Below the pieces are notes generated by a model that saw nothing but the letters and a program-made list of their open reading frames with translations, was not told the origin of the DNA and ran no database searches. The position numbers and the translations under genes were made by a program. A stretch of DNA of 64,000 nucleotides from Desulfobulbaceae bacterium (lineage in GTDB: Bacteria > Desulfobacterota > Desulfobulbia > Desulfobulbales > Desulfocapsaceae): contig JAITSS010000046.1 of the NCBI GenBank assembly GCA_031287565.1, positions 62,001 through 126,000 on the forward strand, read 5' to 3'. Below are positions 50,943 through 60,943 of this stretch, in pieces (position 1 is the stretch's first letter; every line of letters begins with the position of its first letter).

Positions 50943-53309
50943 TTACTGAAACCAGCCGCGCATGGTATCAAAGAATCCTTTTTTTTGCTGTATCGCTGGT
51001 GGCTGTGGCTTCCTTTCCGGCGTCGCTGCCGGTTGCGCCACATCGTTTTTATCGGCGGGTATTGGCGTCGTGGCGGCCTGTGTCTCCGGCGGCGCGACGG
51101 CTTCTTCGATGCGCGGCTCGGTGCCGACCCGAAACGGTAGCAGCGCCGATTGGCCGTTATCGGCGCCTATCGCCGCCAGCGTTTCCGTGTCGATGCGCCG
51201 CCAGATGACATGTTCAGGCGCGGTGAGAATCAAAGGGCTTGCGCCAATATCGGTCATGATTCGCTCCCAGACCGGCAAAGCGCCGCTGGAACCGGTCAGC
51301 CCGACCGATTTGTTGTCGTCGCGGCCAAGCCAAACCACCAGCAGATGGTCGCCGCTGAACCCGGCGAACCAGGCGTCGCGCAGGTCGTTGGTGGTGCCGG
51401 TTTTTCCGGCCAGGTGTTGATCGGCGAGTTTGCCGCGCAGCAAAGAAGAGGCCGTTCCCTCGGCGACCACCCGTTGCAGCGCAAAATCAATGAGAAAAAT
51501 TGTTGCCGGATCAAAACGTTGCTCGACAGTTAAACCATATTGGCTCAACAAGGAATGGTCGGCGGCCATAACGGTGTTGATCGCTCTGAGCGGTGTATAA
51601 AAACCGTCGGCGGCCATGGTCTGGTACATTTGCGCCACCTCAAAAGGCGTCATCTCGACCGCGCCGAGCAGGATTGATGGCAAGGGCGCGATCTGTCGCG
51701 GAAATCCCAGCCGTTCCGCCACGGCGATGATCTTTTTCAGGCCAATATCCATGCCGAGATTGATGGTCGCCAGATTCCACGAATTGGCCATGGCTCGATA
51801 CAGGGCGACGCGGCCATGTTCGCGGTGGTCAAAATTCTCCGGCGACCAGACGCCCTGACTCGTAGGCAGATTGACCGCCAGGTCATCGACCGGACTGCCC
51901 AGGGTGCGGTCGTTTTCCAAGGCGGTCAGATAAACCACCGGCTTGAATAAAGAACCGATCTGCCGCCTGGCGCTGAGAACGCGGTTAAAGCCCTGACGCA
52001 CCGGCTCTTTGCCGCCGGCAATCGCCAGCACTTCGCCGTTGTCACGGTTGGTGATGATAGCCGCCGCCTCGATTTCCGGGCGCTTGCCGCGTTTTTCCAG
52101 TCGCGTCACCGCATCATGGACGTTTGTTTCCAACTTGAATTGCAGCCGCGGGTCGAGGGTGGTCATGATTTGCAGGCCATTCGTTTTCAGGTCTTCTTCC
52201 TGAAACTGGCTGGGCAACTGCCGCCGCACCAGATCGAGGAAGGCCGGGAAACGGTTAAATCCGTCGCGTTGCAGGTCTGTGTCAAGGAGCGGCTCTTGAT
52301 GAGCCGCGACCAATTCATCCTGACTGATAAGACCAGCTTCCGCCATTTGCGCCAGCACCACACGCCGACGCTCCAGGCTCTTTTCCGGATGCCTGAGCGG
52401 GTCATAAAGGCTTGGCCCTTTGACCAGGCCAACCAGGGTGGCGATTTGCGCCGACGATAAATCGGCTAGGACGCGGTGGAAGAAATATTGTCCGGCCAAG
52501 GCGAAACCGTGAATCGCCCGATTGCCGTCCTGGCCAAGAAAAACCTCGTTAACGTAGGTGGCGAGAATGTCCTGTTTGCTGTATTTGGCGTCGAGTAGCA
52601 CGGCCATAATCGCTTCGCGAAATTTGCGCGAGGCCGTGCGTTCATTGCTTAAAAACAGATTTTTTACCAATTGCTGCGTGATGGTGCTGCCGCCCTGCAC
52701 CGTGGATCCGGCGCGGATGTTCGCGAGAAAGGCGCGAAGAATGGCCAGAGGAGACACGCCGGGGTGGCTGAAAAATTTTTTATCTTCGACGGCCAGAAGC
52801 GTTTTGATGAACAGCGGCGGGATTTCTTTATAGGTGACGACGATCCGATCTTCGTGGGCGGTTGGATGAAAACTGCCGATGCGGGCTGGATCAAGACGGA
52901 ACAGGTCGAGCGGGTCGCCGCCTTCGCTGGCGATGATGGCTGCGACGCCCTCCGACGAGAAGGTCAGGTTGACGCTTTTTGATGGTTCAAAACCGGATGG
53001 GAAATGAAAGCCGCGACTGACCACCTGAACCGTCATGCCCCGACGTTGATAGCTGCCTTCGCTTTTCGGCGGATTTTCCTGGCGATAGCCGGAAAGCAAC
53101 AGTTCATCTTCGAGCATTTGCGGCGTCATTGGCTGCCCGACATAGAGTTCCAGTGGACGGGCGTAGACCACGGCGGGCAAAGACCAGCGCTGTCCCTCAA
53201 AACGCGCCTCAATTTCCGGACGTAACCCCAAGCCATAAAAGGTGAGGGCGACGATGAGCAAGGCCAGAGAAAGCAGGCCGATGAAAAAAAACAGCAAAAA
53301 TCGCTTCAT
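50943..53309 (-). CDS. mrcB: Penicillin-binding protein 1B-like, bifunctional glycosyltransferase/transpeptidase
   Basis: This inner-membrane enzyme of 788 residues polymerises glycan strands and cross-links peptidoglycan. It has an N-terminal membrane helix, a UB2H-like region, a GT51 domain with VEDKKFFSHPGVS (catalytic Glu), GSTITQQLVKNLFLS, and then a transpeptidase domain. The transpeptidase has the active serine in IGSLFKPVVYL, SWN in MANSWNLATIN, and KTGTTN. The last 60 residues form a Pro/Ala/Gln-rich tail. The UB2H-like N-terminal region is what separates PBP1B from PBP1A. Confidence 0.93.
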   Translation of the reverse strand: MKRFLLFFFIGLLSLALLIVALTFYGLGLRPEIEARFEGQRWSLPAVVYARPLELYVGQPMTPQMLEDELLLSGYRQENPPKSEGSYQRRGMTVQVVSRGFHFPSGFEPSKSVNLTFSSEGVAAIIASEGGDPLDLFRLDPARIGSFHPTAHEDRIVVTYKEIPPLFIKTLLAVEDKKFFSHPGVSPLAILRAFLANIRAGSTVQGGSTITQQLVKNLFLSNERTASRKFREAIMAVLLDAKYSKQDILATYVNEVFLGQDGNRAIHGFALAGQYFFHRVLADLSSAQIATLVGLVKGPSLYDPLRHPEKSLERRRVVLAQMAEAGLISQDELVAAHQEPLLDTDLQRDGFNRFPAFLDLVRRQLPSQFQEEDLKTNGLQIMTTLDPRLQFKLETNVHDAVTRLEKRGKRPEIEAAAIITNRDNGEVLAIAGGKEPVRQGFNRVLSARRQIGSLFKPVVYLTALENDRTLGSPVDDLAVNLPTSQGVWSPENFDHREHGRVALYRAMANSWNLATINLGMDIGLKKIIAVAERLGFPRQIAPLPSILLGAVEMTPFEVAQMYQTMAADGFYTPLRAINTVMAADHSLLSQYGLTVEQRFDPATIFLIDFALQRVVAEGTASSLLRGKLADQHLAGKTGTTNDLRDAWFAGFSGDHLLVVWLGRDDNKSVGLTGSSGALPVWERIMTDIGASPLILTAPEHVIWRRIDTETLAAIGADNGQSALLPFRVGTEPRIEEAVAPPETQAATTPIPADKNDVAQPAATPERKPQPPAIQQKKGFFDTMRGWFQ

Positions 53310-53520
53310 CTTTTACGAAAACGAAGAGTTTTTCCCGCGCCGCTTTTGGGCGGGGCATTCATGAGAAGGGTCGTCGGAAACACCAACAGCATAGCGCCGC
53401 CCTGTGGCAAGGAAAAGGATTTTTCAGGCAAATCATTGACCATGACCAGAAAACATGTTTGCCTTACGTTGCGCTTGTATCATGTTCGCGTAACTCATGC
53501 CCTTTCAAGGAGGAATATCC

Positions 53521-53871
53521 ATGTCGCAACGATGCCTTGTTTTTCTTTTGGCCGCCGGTCTGCTCGTTTCCTGCGCGCCGTCGGTGGAACATGGTGATGA
53601 TCAGGCCCAGGCCGTCGATGCCATGATTTCGTACCAATGCGAAAGTGGCAGACGCATTGTCGCGAGCTATCCCGAAGGCGGCGACCGGGCCACCGTTTTT
53701 TACCAGGGGAAGACGTTGCGCCTGACGCGGGCCGTCGCCGCCAGCGGCGCTCGCTATGTCGGCGATGGCCACGAATGGTGGGGTAAGGGTGACGACGCCT
53801 CGCTGTTTCAGGGCGAGGAAGGCGATGTGCTGTTGGAATCCTGCCGCGTTGCCGAAAAAGCTGACCGCTGA
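53521..53871 (+). CDS. MliC-like lysozyme inhibitor lipoprotein
   Basis: The protein of 116 residues has a lipobox VSC in LVFLLAAGLLVSCAPSVE. The mature part has ISYQCESGRRIVASYPEGGD, VFYQGKTLRLTRAVAASGAR and HEWWGKGDDASLFQGEEGD. This is the MliC/PliC beta-barrel pattern for inhibitors of C-type lysozyme. It would sit in the envelope facing the periplasm. AAGGAGGAATATCC precedes the ATG at 53521. It is convergent with aroB and next to PBP1B, which fits a cell-wall theme, although co-regulation is not shown. Confidence 0.82.
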   Translation: MSQRCLVFLLAAGLLVSCAPSVEHGDDQAQAVDAMISYQCESGRRIVASYPEGGDRATVFYQGKTLRLTRAVAASGARYVGDGHEWWGKGDDASLFQGEEGDVLLESCRVAEKADR

Positions 53872-53884
53872 CTCGCCGCGCCGA

Positions 53885-54967
53885 CTATTTTGAGCGCGCG
53901 AGCAGGGCGCTGATTTCTTCTTCGCCGACATCGGCGTGCATCTCGGCCTGGCCAATGCCGCGCAGCAACACGAAGACCGGTTGCCCGCCGACATTTTTTT
54001 TATCGGTTTTCAGATAGAAGCGGATGCGGTCACGGTCAAGTTCCGCCGGAATTTCCGTTGGCAACTGGTAGGCGGTGAGCGCTTCATGAATTTTTTCGCG
54101 CTCGGCCGCGCTTAATAATCTGCGGTGCTCCGAAAGGCGGGCGGCGGCCATCATGCCGATGCTGACCGCGAAACCGTGCGACAGACTGTATCGCGAGGCG
54201 ATTTCCACGGCGTGGCCCAGGGTGTGGCCGAAATTTAAGATGCGCCGCAGATCGCCTTCGCGTTCGTCGGCCATGACCACTTCGGCTTTGATGCGGCAGC
54301 AGGCGGCGATGCTGTCGGTCAAAGCGGCGGCGTCCTGGTGGATGATGTCTTCTCTTCTCGCAATGAGATAGTCAAAAAAAACACTGTCCCGAATCAGGCC
54401 GTATTTCAGCACTTCGGCGAGACCGGACTGCATTTCCTCTGTAGGCAGACTCTGCAAGGTTGTAGGGTCGATGAAGACTGCCTTAGGCTGATTAAAGGTG
54501 CCAATCAGGTTTTTTCCCGCCTCAATATCGACGCCGGTTTTGCCGCCAATCGAGCTGTCCACCTGCGCCAACAATGTGGTAGGCACTTGCACAAAGGGAA
54601 TGCCTCGCATATAGATAGATGCTAGAAAGCCGGTGATGTCGCCGACCACGCCGCCGCCCAGCGCGATCAGGGCGTCGTGGCGGTCGAATCCGGCTAAAGC
54701 GAGACGCTCGGCCAAAGCGCCGATGGTGGCGAGATTTTTCCTCGTTTCCCCCGGTTGAATGGGAAACATGTGCGCGGTCAGTCCGGCTTGGTCCAGGGCG
54801 GCCAGAAGTCGCGAGGCGTACAATTTCGCCACCGTGCTGTCGGTAATGACCGCGTACTTAGCCGCTGGGCAGAGGAGGGCGATTTTTTCGGCGCAGTCGC
54901 GCAGACAACCGTGATTGATTTCTATCGGATAGGCATCGGACGCCAGTTGTACCTTCAGTTCAGCCAT
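53885..54967 (-). CDS. aroB: 3-dehydroquinate synthase
   Basis: AroB converts DAHP to 3-dehydroquinate in the shikimate pathway, using NAD and a metal. It has 360 residues. Recognisable segments are DALIALGGGVVGDITGFLAS (NAD site), PTTLLAQVDSSIGGKTGVD, and FNQPKAVFIDP, with metal ligands Glu and His in LAEVLKYGLIRD and LNFGHTLGHAVE. The start at 54967 (MAELKVQLASDAY) is preferred because the upstream frame in the ORF track comes out of the sat terminator. It follows sat on the same strand but is separated by that terminator. Confidence 0.95.
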   Translation of the reverse strand: MAELKVQLASDAYPIEINHGCLRDCAEKIALLCPAAKYAVITDSTVAKLYASRLLAALDQAGLTAHMFPIQPGETRKNLATIGALAERLALAGFDRHDALIALGGGVVGDITGFLASIYMRGIPFVQVPTTLLAQVDSSIGGKTGVDIEAGKNLIGTFNQPKAVFIDPTTLQSLPTEEMQSGLAEVLKYGLIRDSVFFDYLIARREDIIHQDAAALTDSIAACCRIKAEVVMADEREGDLRRILNFGHTLGHAVEIASRYSLSHGFAVSIGMMAAARLSEHRRLLSAAEREKIHEALTAYQLPTEIPAELDRDRIRFYLKTDKKNVGGQPVFVLLRGIGQAEMHADVGEEEISALLARSK

Positions 54968-55001
54968 TTCATTCACGTTTTCAGAAAATTTCCACGGCAA
55001 C

Positions 55002-55034
55002 AAAAAAAGGGACGCCCCGGAACGAGGCATCCCT
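55002..55034 (-). terminator. Intrinsic terminator of sat
   Basis: On the minus strand GGGATGCCTCGTTCCGGGGC is followed by GTCCC and seven T residues; GGGA(C/T)GCC arms pair to form a stable stem. It lies about 27 bases after the sat stop codon. It also sits between sat and aroB. Confidence 0.9.
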
Positions 55035-55060
55035 TGTCGATCTTCAGAGCGAAGTAACGA

Positions 55061-56329
55061 TTACATCTTCGAGCCGGAAGCCGCAGCCTGCATTTTGACC
55101 TCGACCTTCTCGGTCAGGCTGGCGTAGTATTTACGCAGCATGTCGAGAACTTCCTCGCGGCCAAAATGATCCGGAATATCGCTGCCATCGGAGAGCATTT
55201 TGCGCAGTTTGGTGCCGGAGAGGATGACGCGGTCTTCTTTGCCGTGCGGGCAGGTGCGCAGAGAGGCCATGCCGTCGCATTTCTTGCAATAGAATGTCCA
55301 ATCAATTTTCAGCGGCTGGGTCAGCAAATCTTTGGCCGGATTGCCAGTAACCGGAATCTGGTCAAAAATATCCTGGGCTTCAAACATTCCGTAGAAGTCA
55401 CCAACACCGGCATGGTCACGGCCAACGATCAGGCGGTTCATGCCAAAGTTCTGACGGAACAGGGCGTGCAACAACGCTTCGCGCGGACCGGCGTAACGCA
55501 TATCCAGCGGATAACCGGCCTGGATGATGTTGTCTTTAACGAAGTACAGCTCAACCAGTTTGTCGATGCAGGGAACGCGAACCTCGGCTGGGATGTCGCC
55601 GGGTTTCAGGTTGCCGATCAGCGAATGAATGACCACACCGTCGCAAACCTCAACGGCGATTTTGGCCAGGTACTCGTGTGAGCGGTGCATCGGATTGCGG
55701 AGTTGCAACGCGGCGACGGTACCCCAGCCTTTCTCATCCAGTTTGGCGCGCAAGTCGGCGGGACGCATATACACGCCGGGATAACGCTCCGGATAGCCGC
55801 CTTCGGAAAGCACTTTGACCGGGCCGGCCAGGTTGAATTTGCCCTGGGCCATAACCATTTTCACGCCAGGATGATCTTCCAGCGCGACTTTCCAGAACTT
55901 ATCGTCGGCAGAATCCTCACCGACACCTTTGAAGATTTTTTCGCACTCCCATTTTTTCTCGTCGTCCGTGAGCGCGTATTTTTCCGTCACCTTCATGGTG
56001 GCGTAGGTTTCATCTTTGAAAACCAAGGCGATTTCGTCGCCGACTTTGACGCTGTCGTCGTTGGTGTCGAGGACAACCGGAACCGGCCAGAAGGTGCCGT
56101 CGGCCAATGTGAATTTATCGCAGACGCTTTTCCAATCGGCTTTGGTCATGAAGCTGTCCAGCGGTGAAAAACCGCCGATGCCCATCATGATCAGGTCGCC
56201 GCGAACGCGGGCGCTGATCTCAACCTTTTTCAGACCAGCGGCTTTTTTCAGCTCGGCTTCGCGGGCGGCGCCTTCAAGCAGGCTGCAAACGAGACCTTTT
56301 CCACCGTGGGGAGCAACTAACTTCGACAT
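55061..56329 (-). CDS. sat: Dissimilatory sulfate adenylyltransferase (ATP sulfurylase)
   Basis: Sat activates sulfate with ATP to APS, the first step of dissimilatory sulfate reduction. It has 422 residues. The active site motifs are [19 protein letters not shown] (QxRNPxHxxH form) and [16 protein letters not shown] zinc-binding site is in [20 protein letters not shown]. These are features of the homo-oligomeric bacterial and archaeal Sat used by sulfate reducers. AGGAGGTTGGCTT precedes the ATG. No aprAB, qmo or pyrophosphatase gene is adjacent, so the pathway genes are split in this genome. Confidence 0.96.
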   Translation of the reverse strand: MSKLVAPHGGKGLVCSLLEGAAREAELKKAAGLKKVEISARVRGDLIMMGIGGFSPLDSFMTKADWKSVCDKFTLADGTFWPVPVVLDTNDDSVKVGDEIALVFKDETYATMKVTEKYALTDDEKKWECEKIFKGVGEDSADDKFWKVALEDHPGVKMVMAQGKFNLAGPVKVLSEGGYPERYPGVYMRPADLRAKLDEKGWGTVAALQLRNPMHRSHEYLAKIAVEVCDGVVIHSLIGNLKPGDIPAEVRVPCIDKLVELYFVKDNIIQAGYPLDMRYAGPREALLHALFRQNFGMNRLIVGRDHAGVGDFYGMFEAQDIFDQIPVTGNPAKDLLTQPLKIDWTFYCKKCDGMASLRTCPHGKEDRVILSGTKLRKMLSDGSDIPDHFGREEVLDMLRKYYASLTEKVEVKMQAAASGSKM

Positions 56330-56414
56330 AAGCCAACCTCCTATTTATGTAGATATAAAGGCGCGGCGAACCCGCGCATTTCTTTCACTGCGCTCTGTCA
56401 AGAAAACCGCATGA

Positions 56415-56443
56415 GTTAGAATTGATTTCCAAAAAAATGTCAA
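56415..56443 (-). promoter_or_regulatory. Likely sigma70 promoter of sat
   Basis: On the minus strand a perfect TTGACA is followed after 17 bases by TCTAAC. It lies about 85 bases upstream of sat. A second TTGACA further down has no good -10. Confidence 0.45.
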
Positions 56444-56494
56444 GCGCAAAGCTTACGGCCACATACCGGAGAAAAACTGGCCGCAACCGTCGAT

Positions 56495-58948
56495 TCAGAC
56501 GAAAAAGCGCAGGCGCAAAGCATTGGTTACCACCATGACCGAACTCATGGCCATGGCCGCGCCGGCCAGCATTGGATTGAGCGGCGGACCGCCGAGAAGA
56601 ACCAGCGCGCCCGCCGCCACCGGAATGCCCAAGCTGTTAAACGCGAAGGCCCAGAACAGGTTTTGTCGGATATTGGTCATGGCCGCCCGCGCCAGCCGCA
56701 GGGCGGTGATGAGGATTCGCAGGTCGTCGCGCACCAACACAATGTCGCCGCTTTCCATGGCGATATCGACGCCGCCGCCCATGGCGACGCCCAGGTCGGC
56801 CTGGGTCAGGGCCGGGGCGTCGTTGACGCCATCGCCAATCATCGCCACTTTCAGACCGCTTTTTTGTAAGGTTTGGATTGTCGCAGCTTTCCTATCTGGC
56901 GGAATTTCTGCATACACTTCGTCAATACCCACTTCGGCGGCCATCGCTTGCGCGGTGGGTCGCCCGTCGCCGCTGAGCATGATCAGACGCAAACCCATCT
57001 TTTTCAGGGTGGCCACCACTTCTTTCGCCTCCGGACGCGGCGCATCGGCCAGCGCCAGGGACGCCGTCGGCTGTTGGTCGATTGCCATGTACAGCACCGT
57101 GCGGCCACCTCGATTTTCCAAGTCCGCGCCAAGAATGTCAATGGCCACGCCGTTTTCAGCCAGCCAGGCGAGGTTTCCCAGCAAAACGCGCCGCGTCCCG
57201 ACAAAGGCGGCGACCCCGCGCCCTGCCACGGTGACGAAGGAGCTGGCGGTGGCGAGTGGCAGGTTGCGGAGCGCCGCCGCCGCGACAATCGCTTTCGCCA
57301 GCGGATGCTCGGAAAGCTGTTCAACCCCGGCGGCGACCGTCAGAATTTCTTCCTCGGCGTATGCTGGATTATAGCGTTTGACCGCGATCAGCTGCGGACG
57401 GCCTTCGGTCAGCGTGCCGGTTTTGTCGAACAGAATAGCATCGATTTTTTCCGCCCGTTGCAACGCCGCGCCGCTTTTCACCAAGACGCCCAACTGCGCC
57501 CCGCGTCCGGTGGCGACCATGATCGACATTGGCGTCGCCAGGCCCATAGCGCACGGACAGGCTATCACCAAGACGGAAATGGCGTATTTCAGCGCGGCGG
57601 CGAACCCAACGTCGCCCAGGAAAAACCAGGCAAGGCCGGTCAGCGCGGCGATCGCCATGACTGCCGGGACAAAATACAAGCTGATTGTATCGGCCAGATT
57701 CGCAATCGGCGCTTTTGAACCTTGGGCGTCCCGCACCAGACGGACAATTCGCGCCAGCACCGTTTCATCGGGGAATCTGAGCGCTTCAATCCATAAGATG
57801 CCCTGGTGATTGACCGAGCCGCCGGTGACGGTATCGCCGACTTTTTTCGCGACAGGCATACTTTCACCGGTCAGCATCGATTCATCGACTTCCGACTCGC
57901 CGTTTTCGACACGACCGTCAATCGGCACGCGCTCACCGGGCCTGACCAGAAGATGGTCGCCAGGCTCAATGTCGGCGCAGGCGATAGTTTTTTGCTGATC
58001 GTCGATGATAAGCGTCGCTTCCTCCGGCGCCAGCGACATGAGTTTTTCAATCGCCGCCGTGGTTCGGGTTTTGGCGCGGGCCTCAAAAAATTTGCCGAGA
58101 GAAACCAAAGCCAGCAACACGCCGACCGATTCAAAATACAATTCGGCATGGACGACGTGGCCGATGTGGCGCGGCGTCGCCAAAAGATTCCACAATGAAT
58201 ACACAAAAGCCGCGCCGGTGCCGACCGCTATCAGCGAATCCATGGTCGGCGTTCGTCGCCACAGGGCTGGCAGACCATCCAGATAAAAAGCGCGCGACCA
58301 GAACATGATCGGCAGCGTCAAGGCCAGTTGGACGAGGGCCAATAACAGAATATTTTTGGATAGGCTCTGAGGCGGTGGCAGACCAATCATCGTCCCCATG
58401 GATAACCAGAACAAGGGGATGGCAAAGAGAAAAATCAGGATGAGGCGACGGCGCATGGCCGCGAGTTCGGCCCGCTTTTCTACGTGTCTGATGGCATAGG
58501 AGTCGGCGCCGCCGGAGCGTTTTCGCGCCGCGAATCCGGCTTTTTCCACCGCCAGCAGTAATTCGCGTGGATTGGCGTCCGCGCCCAAGCGTAGACTGGC
58601 GCTTTCATCGGCCAGGCTGACTTCAGCCTGTAACACGCCGGGTTGCGCGGATAAAATTTTTTCCAGACGGCTGGAGCAGGCGGCGCAGCGCATCCCGGAA
58701 ATTTCCAAATCAAGACGCCGCTCGTCGTCGATTGGCTCGACGCTGAATCCTAATTGGGCGATTTTTTTCTGTAATTCCGGTATGGGTAACAGGTCTTCAT
58801 CCCAGCGTACAAACATGGTTTCACTTGCCAGGTTCACGCCGACGTCGGCCACGCCGGGCAGTGAGGAAACCACCCGCTCGATGCGGCTAGAGCAGGCGGC
58901 GCAGTGCATTCCTGATACGATAAATTTGCGTGATTGCTTGGAATTCAT
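56495..58948 (-). CDS. copA: Copper-exporting P1B-type ATPase CopA
   Basis: CopA pumps Cu(I) out of the cytoplasm. It has 817 residues. Two N-terminal metal-binding HMA domains carry [11 protein letters not shown] and [11 protein letters not shown]. The membrane part has the CPC motif ([13 protein letters not shown]) for Cu(I), the phosphorylated Asp in [10 protein letters not shown], the actuator [10 protein letters not shown], and the hinge [20 protein letters not shown]. The start at 58948 has GGGGAACAAAAT upstream. It is divergent from copZ, so the two genes are probably controlled together by a copper sensor, though no regulator gene is in the window. Confidence 0.96.
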   Translation of the reverse strand: MNSKQSRKFIVSGMHCAACSSRIERVVSSLPGVADVGVNLASETMFVRWDEDLLPIPELQKKIAQLGFSVEPIDDERRLDLEISGMRCAACSSRLEKILSAQPGVLQAEVSLADESASLRLGADANPRELLLAVEKAGFAARKRSGGADSYAIRHVEKRAELAAMRRRLILIFLFAIPLFWLSMGTMIGLPPPQSLSKNILLLALVQLALTLPIMFWSRAFYLDGLPALWRRTPTMDSLIAVGTGAAFVYSLWNLLATPRHIGHVVHAELYFESVGVLLALVSLGKFFEARAKTRTTAAIEKLMSLAPEEATLIIDDQQKTIACADIEPGDHLLVRPGERVPIDGRVENGESEVDESMLTGESMPVAKKVGDTVTGGSVNHQGILWIEALRFPDETVLARIVRLVRDAQGSKAPIANLADTISLYFVPAVMAIAALTGLAWFFLGDVGFAAALKYAISVLVIACPCAMGLATPMSIMVATGRGAQLGVLVKSGAALQRAEKIDAILFDKTGTLTEGRPQLIAVKRYNPAYAEEEILTVAAGVEQLSEHPLAKAIVAAAALRNLPLATASSFVTVAGRGVAAFVGTRRVLLGNLAWLAENGVAIDILGADLENRGGRTVLYMAIDQQPTASLALADAPRPEAKEVVATLKKMGLRLIMLSGDGRPTAQAMAAEVGIDEVYAEIPPDRKAATIQTLQKSGLKVAMIGDGVNDAPALTQADLGVAMGGGVDIAMESGDIVLVRDDLRILITALRLARAAMTNIRQNLFWAFAFNSLGIPVAAGALVLLGGPPLNPMLAGAAMAMSSVMVVTNALRLRFFV

Positions 58949-59054
58949 ATTTTGTTCCCCGGAACATGTAAGGCTTGCTTGATAATATTCATCATCCAGC
59001 ATACCTTGTCGTCGCTGGATTCACCACCACAACCAATTCAAAGGAGGAATGAGT

Positions 59055-59255
59055 ATGCACACAGTAACGATTCAGGGGATGAGCTGCCAGCATTGCGCGG
59101 CTTCCGTTACCAAAACGCTACAGGAAATTCCGGGTATTTCGACGGTCAGTGTTAATTTGGCCAAAGGACAGGCGAATTACGCGGGTGAAATCGGTCGCGA
59201 TGTGGTGAAAAAGGCGATAACCGCCATCGGTTTCACCGTGCCGGATGAGCCATAA
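59055..59255 (+). CDS. copZ: Copper chaperone CopZ
   Basis: This small HMA protein of 66 residues binds Cu(I) through GMSCQHCAAS and delivers it to CopA. AAGGAGGA lies directly before the first ATG at 59049, too close for good initiation. The second ATG at 59055 (MHTVTIQGM) has a normal spacing of 7, so I prefer it. Gene order and divergence from copA suggest copper control. A strong hairpin terminator follows about 70 bases downstream. Confidence 0.93.
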   Translation: MHTVTIQGMSCQHCAASVTKTLQEIPGISTVSVNLAKGQANYAGEIGRDVVKKAITAIGFTVPDEP

Positions 59256-59326
59256 CAAAATGGGATGCGCAATAATTGCGCGCAGTGGAAAACGGGATGG
59301 AGGCCAAGCCCCGTTGTGATAGGTGG

Positions 59327-59375
59327 AAAATGGCTGGCCGCTGTCTTTTTATTTCCAGGCGGCCAGCCATTTTTT
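59327..59375 (+). terminator. Bidirectional terminator hairpin after copZ
   Basis: AATGGCTGGCCGC and its exact complement GCGGCCAGCCATT form a 13-bp stem, followed by TTTTTT on the plus strand. The minus strand also has a short T-tract after the stem. The right arm encodes the C-terminus of the hydrolase on the minus strand. Confidence 0.85.
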
Positions 59376-59867
59376 GATGCGGCGCGTCAATTGCGCCATA
59401 TCTTTGTATTGGTGGTCTTTTCCCGCGATTTCATTGATGGTGAATACTGGATTTGCCGCCACCAGACGCCGCAGTTCGCCGCACGAGCCAGTTATGTCGT
59501 CGGTTTGCTGGATACACAAAGTCGGAATGGTGATTTTCTGGGCTAATCCGGCCAAATCGATACCGCGTTCATGGAGAATATTCGCCGGAACACCAATCAG
59601 AATGAGCCGCGCCGGGCTGACCAGGTGTTGCGCAACCGCCATCAGAGCCAGAAGCGCTCCCATTGATTTACCAAACAACAAATCGACTTGTTCGCCGCGC
59701 AGATGCTCAAGCTCGGCGGAGACATCAATATTTTCTTCGTTTTCGCCGCGCCAATGACCATAATGCCGCGTCTGCGCCTGCCAATCGGCTTCCCCCGCCG
59801 CCGTCAGCAATTTTTCGGCCCAGGGTACAGTCTTTGAGAAAATGCCCGGCAAAAAGAGAACGCGCAT
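59349..59867 (-). CDS. Small alpha/beta-hydrolase
   Basis: The protein of 172 residues has an alpha/beta-hydrolase core. The nucleophile is in LLFGKSMGALLAL (GxSxG), a likely acid Asp is in CIQQTDDITG and the His in AGKDHQYKDM. It is shorter than most esterases and has no cap domain. The substrate is unknown. GGGGATTATC lies before the ATG. Its last residues (LAAWK) are coded inside the terminator hairpin. Confidence 0.75.
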   Translation of the reverse strand: MRVLFLPGIFSKTVPWAEKLLTAAGEADWQAQTRHYGHWRGENEENIDVSAELEHLRGEQVDLLFGKSMGALLALMAVAQHLVSPARLILIGVPANILHERGIDLAGLAQKITIPTLCIQQTDDITGSCGELRRLVAANPVFTINEIAGKDHQYKDMAQLTRRIKKWLAAWK

Positions 59868-59890
59868 GATAATCCCCGCCGTTTATTCGG

Positions 59891-60487
59891 TTATTCCCAA
59901 TCGGAATTGGTGTCTTCCGTGGAGGACGCGCCGGTTTCGTCCTGTTCTTCGTCCGTCGGCGGCGTGGCCGGGCAGAATGTTTTCAACATCGCGGTCATCG
60001 CGTCCACAGAGGCGCGCACCCGCGCCAGTTCGCTAACAAGCTGTTTTTGCTCGCGTTCTCTGGCCATGGCTATGGTCAGAGCTTGAACTTGCGCCTCAAG
60101 GATGGCTTTGCCTTCGCCGCCTTCTTGGATAATTTCGATAAATTGCGAGAGCAAAGTGGGTAAATCGCCTTTCTGAGCATGTTCTTTTTCGGCGACGGTT
60201 TCGGGGGATTCGACGACTTCCGGGACGATGGCGGGTTCGATTTCCAGCGTTTGCGGCGCTCGGCGACGCCGACGTCCAGCTCTGTCGGCGAGCATCGGGC
60301 CTTTACCAGTGGCGACCCAGTCTTCACTTAATTCTGGATTGCGTGAGAGAATCAATGCGGGATTAGCGATGCGACCCTTTTTCGTCCAGGAATAAATGCG
60401 CGATTCGGGCACGCCGTAATAATGCGCGACGCCGCGCAGCCCTTTCACTCCAAGATACTTAGATAGTTCCATCAATACTTTCTTCAT
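59891..60487 (-). CDS. CI-repressor-like HTH protein with coiled-coil C-terminus
   Basis: The protein of 198 residues starts with a Bacteriophage-CI-type HTH domain (LSKYLGVKGLRGVAHYYGVP, then SRIYSWTKKGRIANPAL and SEDWVATGKGPM). In CI repressors an S24 peptidase domain follows; here the C-terminus is instead acidic and helical (LEAQVQALTIAMAREREQKQ), with no peptidase motif. It is therefore unlikely to be cut in an SOS response. AAGGAGCGAAGT precedes the ATG. No phage genes are nearby. It may be a domesticated phage-type regulator. Confidence 0.72.
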   Translation of the reverse strand: MKKVLMELSKYLGVKGLRGVAHYYGVPESRIYSWTKKGRIANPALILSRNPELSEDWVATGKGPMLADRAGRRRRRAPQTLEIEPAIVPEVVESPETVAEKEHAQKGDLPTLLSQFIEIIQEGGEGKAILEAQVQALTIAMAREREQKQLVSELARVRASVDAMTAMLKTFCPATPPTDEEQDETGASSTEDTNSDWE

Positions 60488-60713
60488 ACTTCGCTCCTTT
60501 TTCGCGGGTTACGACCACTTATTTCCGGTGGTGATTCAATACCAAAAAATAGAACAACCTCATTTCTTCTAGCAACGGAAAACCCAAAATGCAAACTTTT
60601 TCGTGTCCAGCGGCCAAAAAAACGAAAAAATGTGGTGGCCGTATCGACATGTCTGAAGCTTGTTTTTCGTCATTAGACGGACGCGCCGTCTCTGGGAATG
60701 ATGAGTTTCTCCC

Positions 60714-60742
60714 TTGACACCATGGCATGGCTGTGATTAAAT
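60714..60742 (+). promoter_or_regulatory. Strong sigma70 promoter upstream of rimP-nusA
   Basis: A perfect -35 hexamer TTGACA is followed after exactly 17 bases by TTAAAT. The expected start is near 60749. The transcript would run through about 130 bases to the terminator before rimP. Confidence 0.6.
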
Positions 60743-60880
60743 CGCTGGCCGTTCCTTCTTTTTTCCGCCATGGATATTGCCGCGTTTCTTCGCGCTTCCT
60801 CGGCGGTTTTGCCGGGTCGGCGAGCGCGAATTGTTGTTTTCCGCCGCGCCCGTCCCTTTCACGCTGGATGAAAGGATTGC

Positions 60881-60909
60881 AAAAGTGGGCTTTGCCCGCT
60901 TTTTTTTTT
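60881..60909 (+). terminator. Intrinsic terminator/attenuator 35 bases before rimP
   Basis: AAAGTGGGC and GCCCGCTTT form a stable stem with a tiny TTT loop, followed by ten T residues. It lies between the promoter at 60714 and the rimP start. It can end a small RNA of about 160 bases or attenuate the rimP-nusA operon. Confidence 0.8.
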
Positions 60910-60943
60910 GCATGATTCAAAGTCTTACCGAACTGACAGACAA

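Larger units (their letters stand above)
60488..60943. other. 456-bp intergenic region upstream of rimP
   Basis: It holds the promoter at 60714..60742 and the terminator at 60881..60909 (annotated separately). Between them I see no tRNA (E. coli has metY in this place) and no good coding frame. The minus-strand ORF 60519..60920 and the plus-strand 62-residue ORF at 60727 lack ribosome binding sites and family features. Confidence 0.6.

Noticed and set aside
60519-60920. Minus-strand ORF of 133 residues upstream of rimP
   Set aside because: It has no ribosome binding site, starts within the rimP-side terminator and has odd composition; the region is better explained as regulatory.
60714-60943. 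tRNA gene upstream of rimP, as metY in E. coli
   Set aside because: I found no cloverleaf or T-arm sequence (GTTCRANNC) between the promoter and the terminator.
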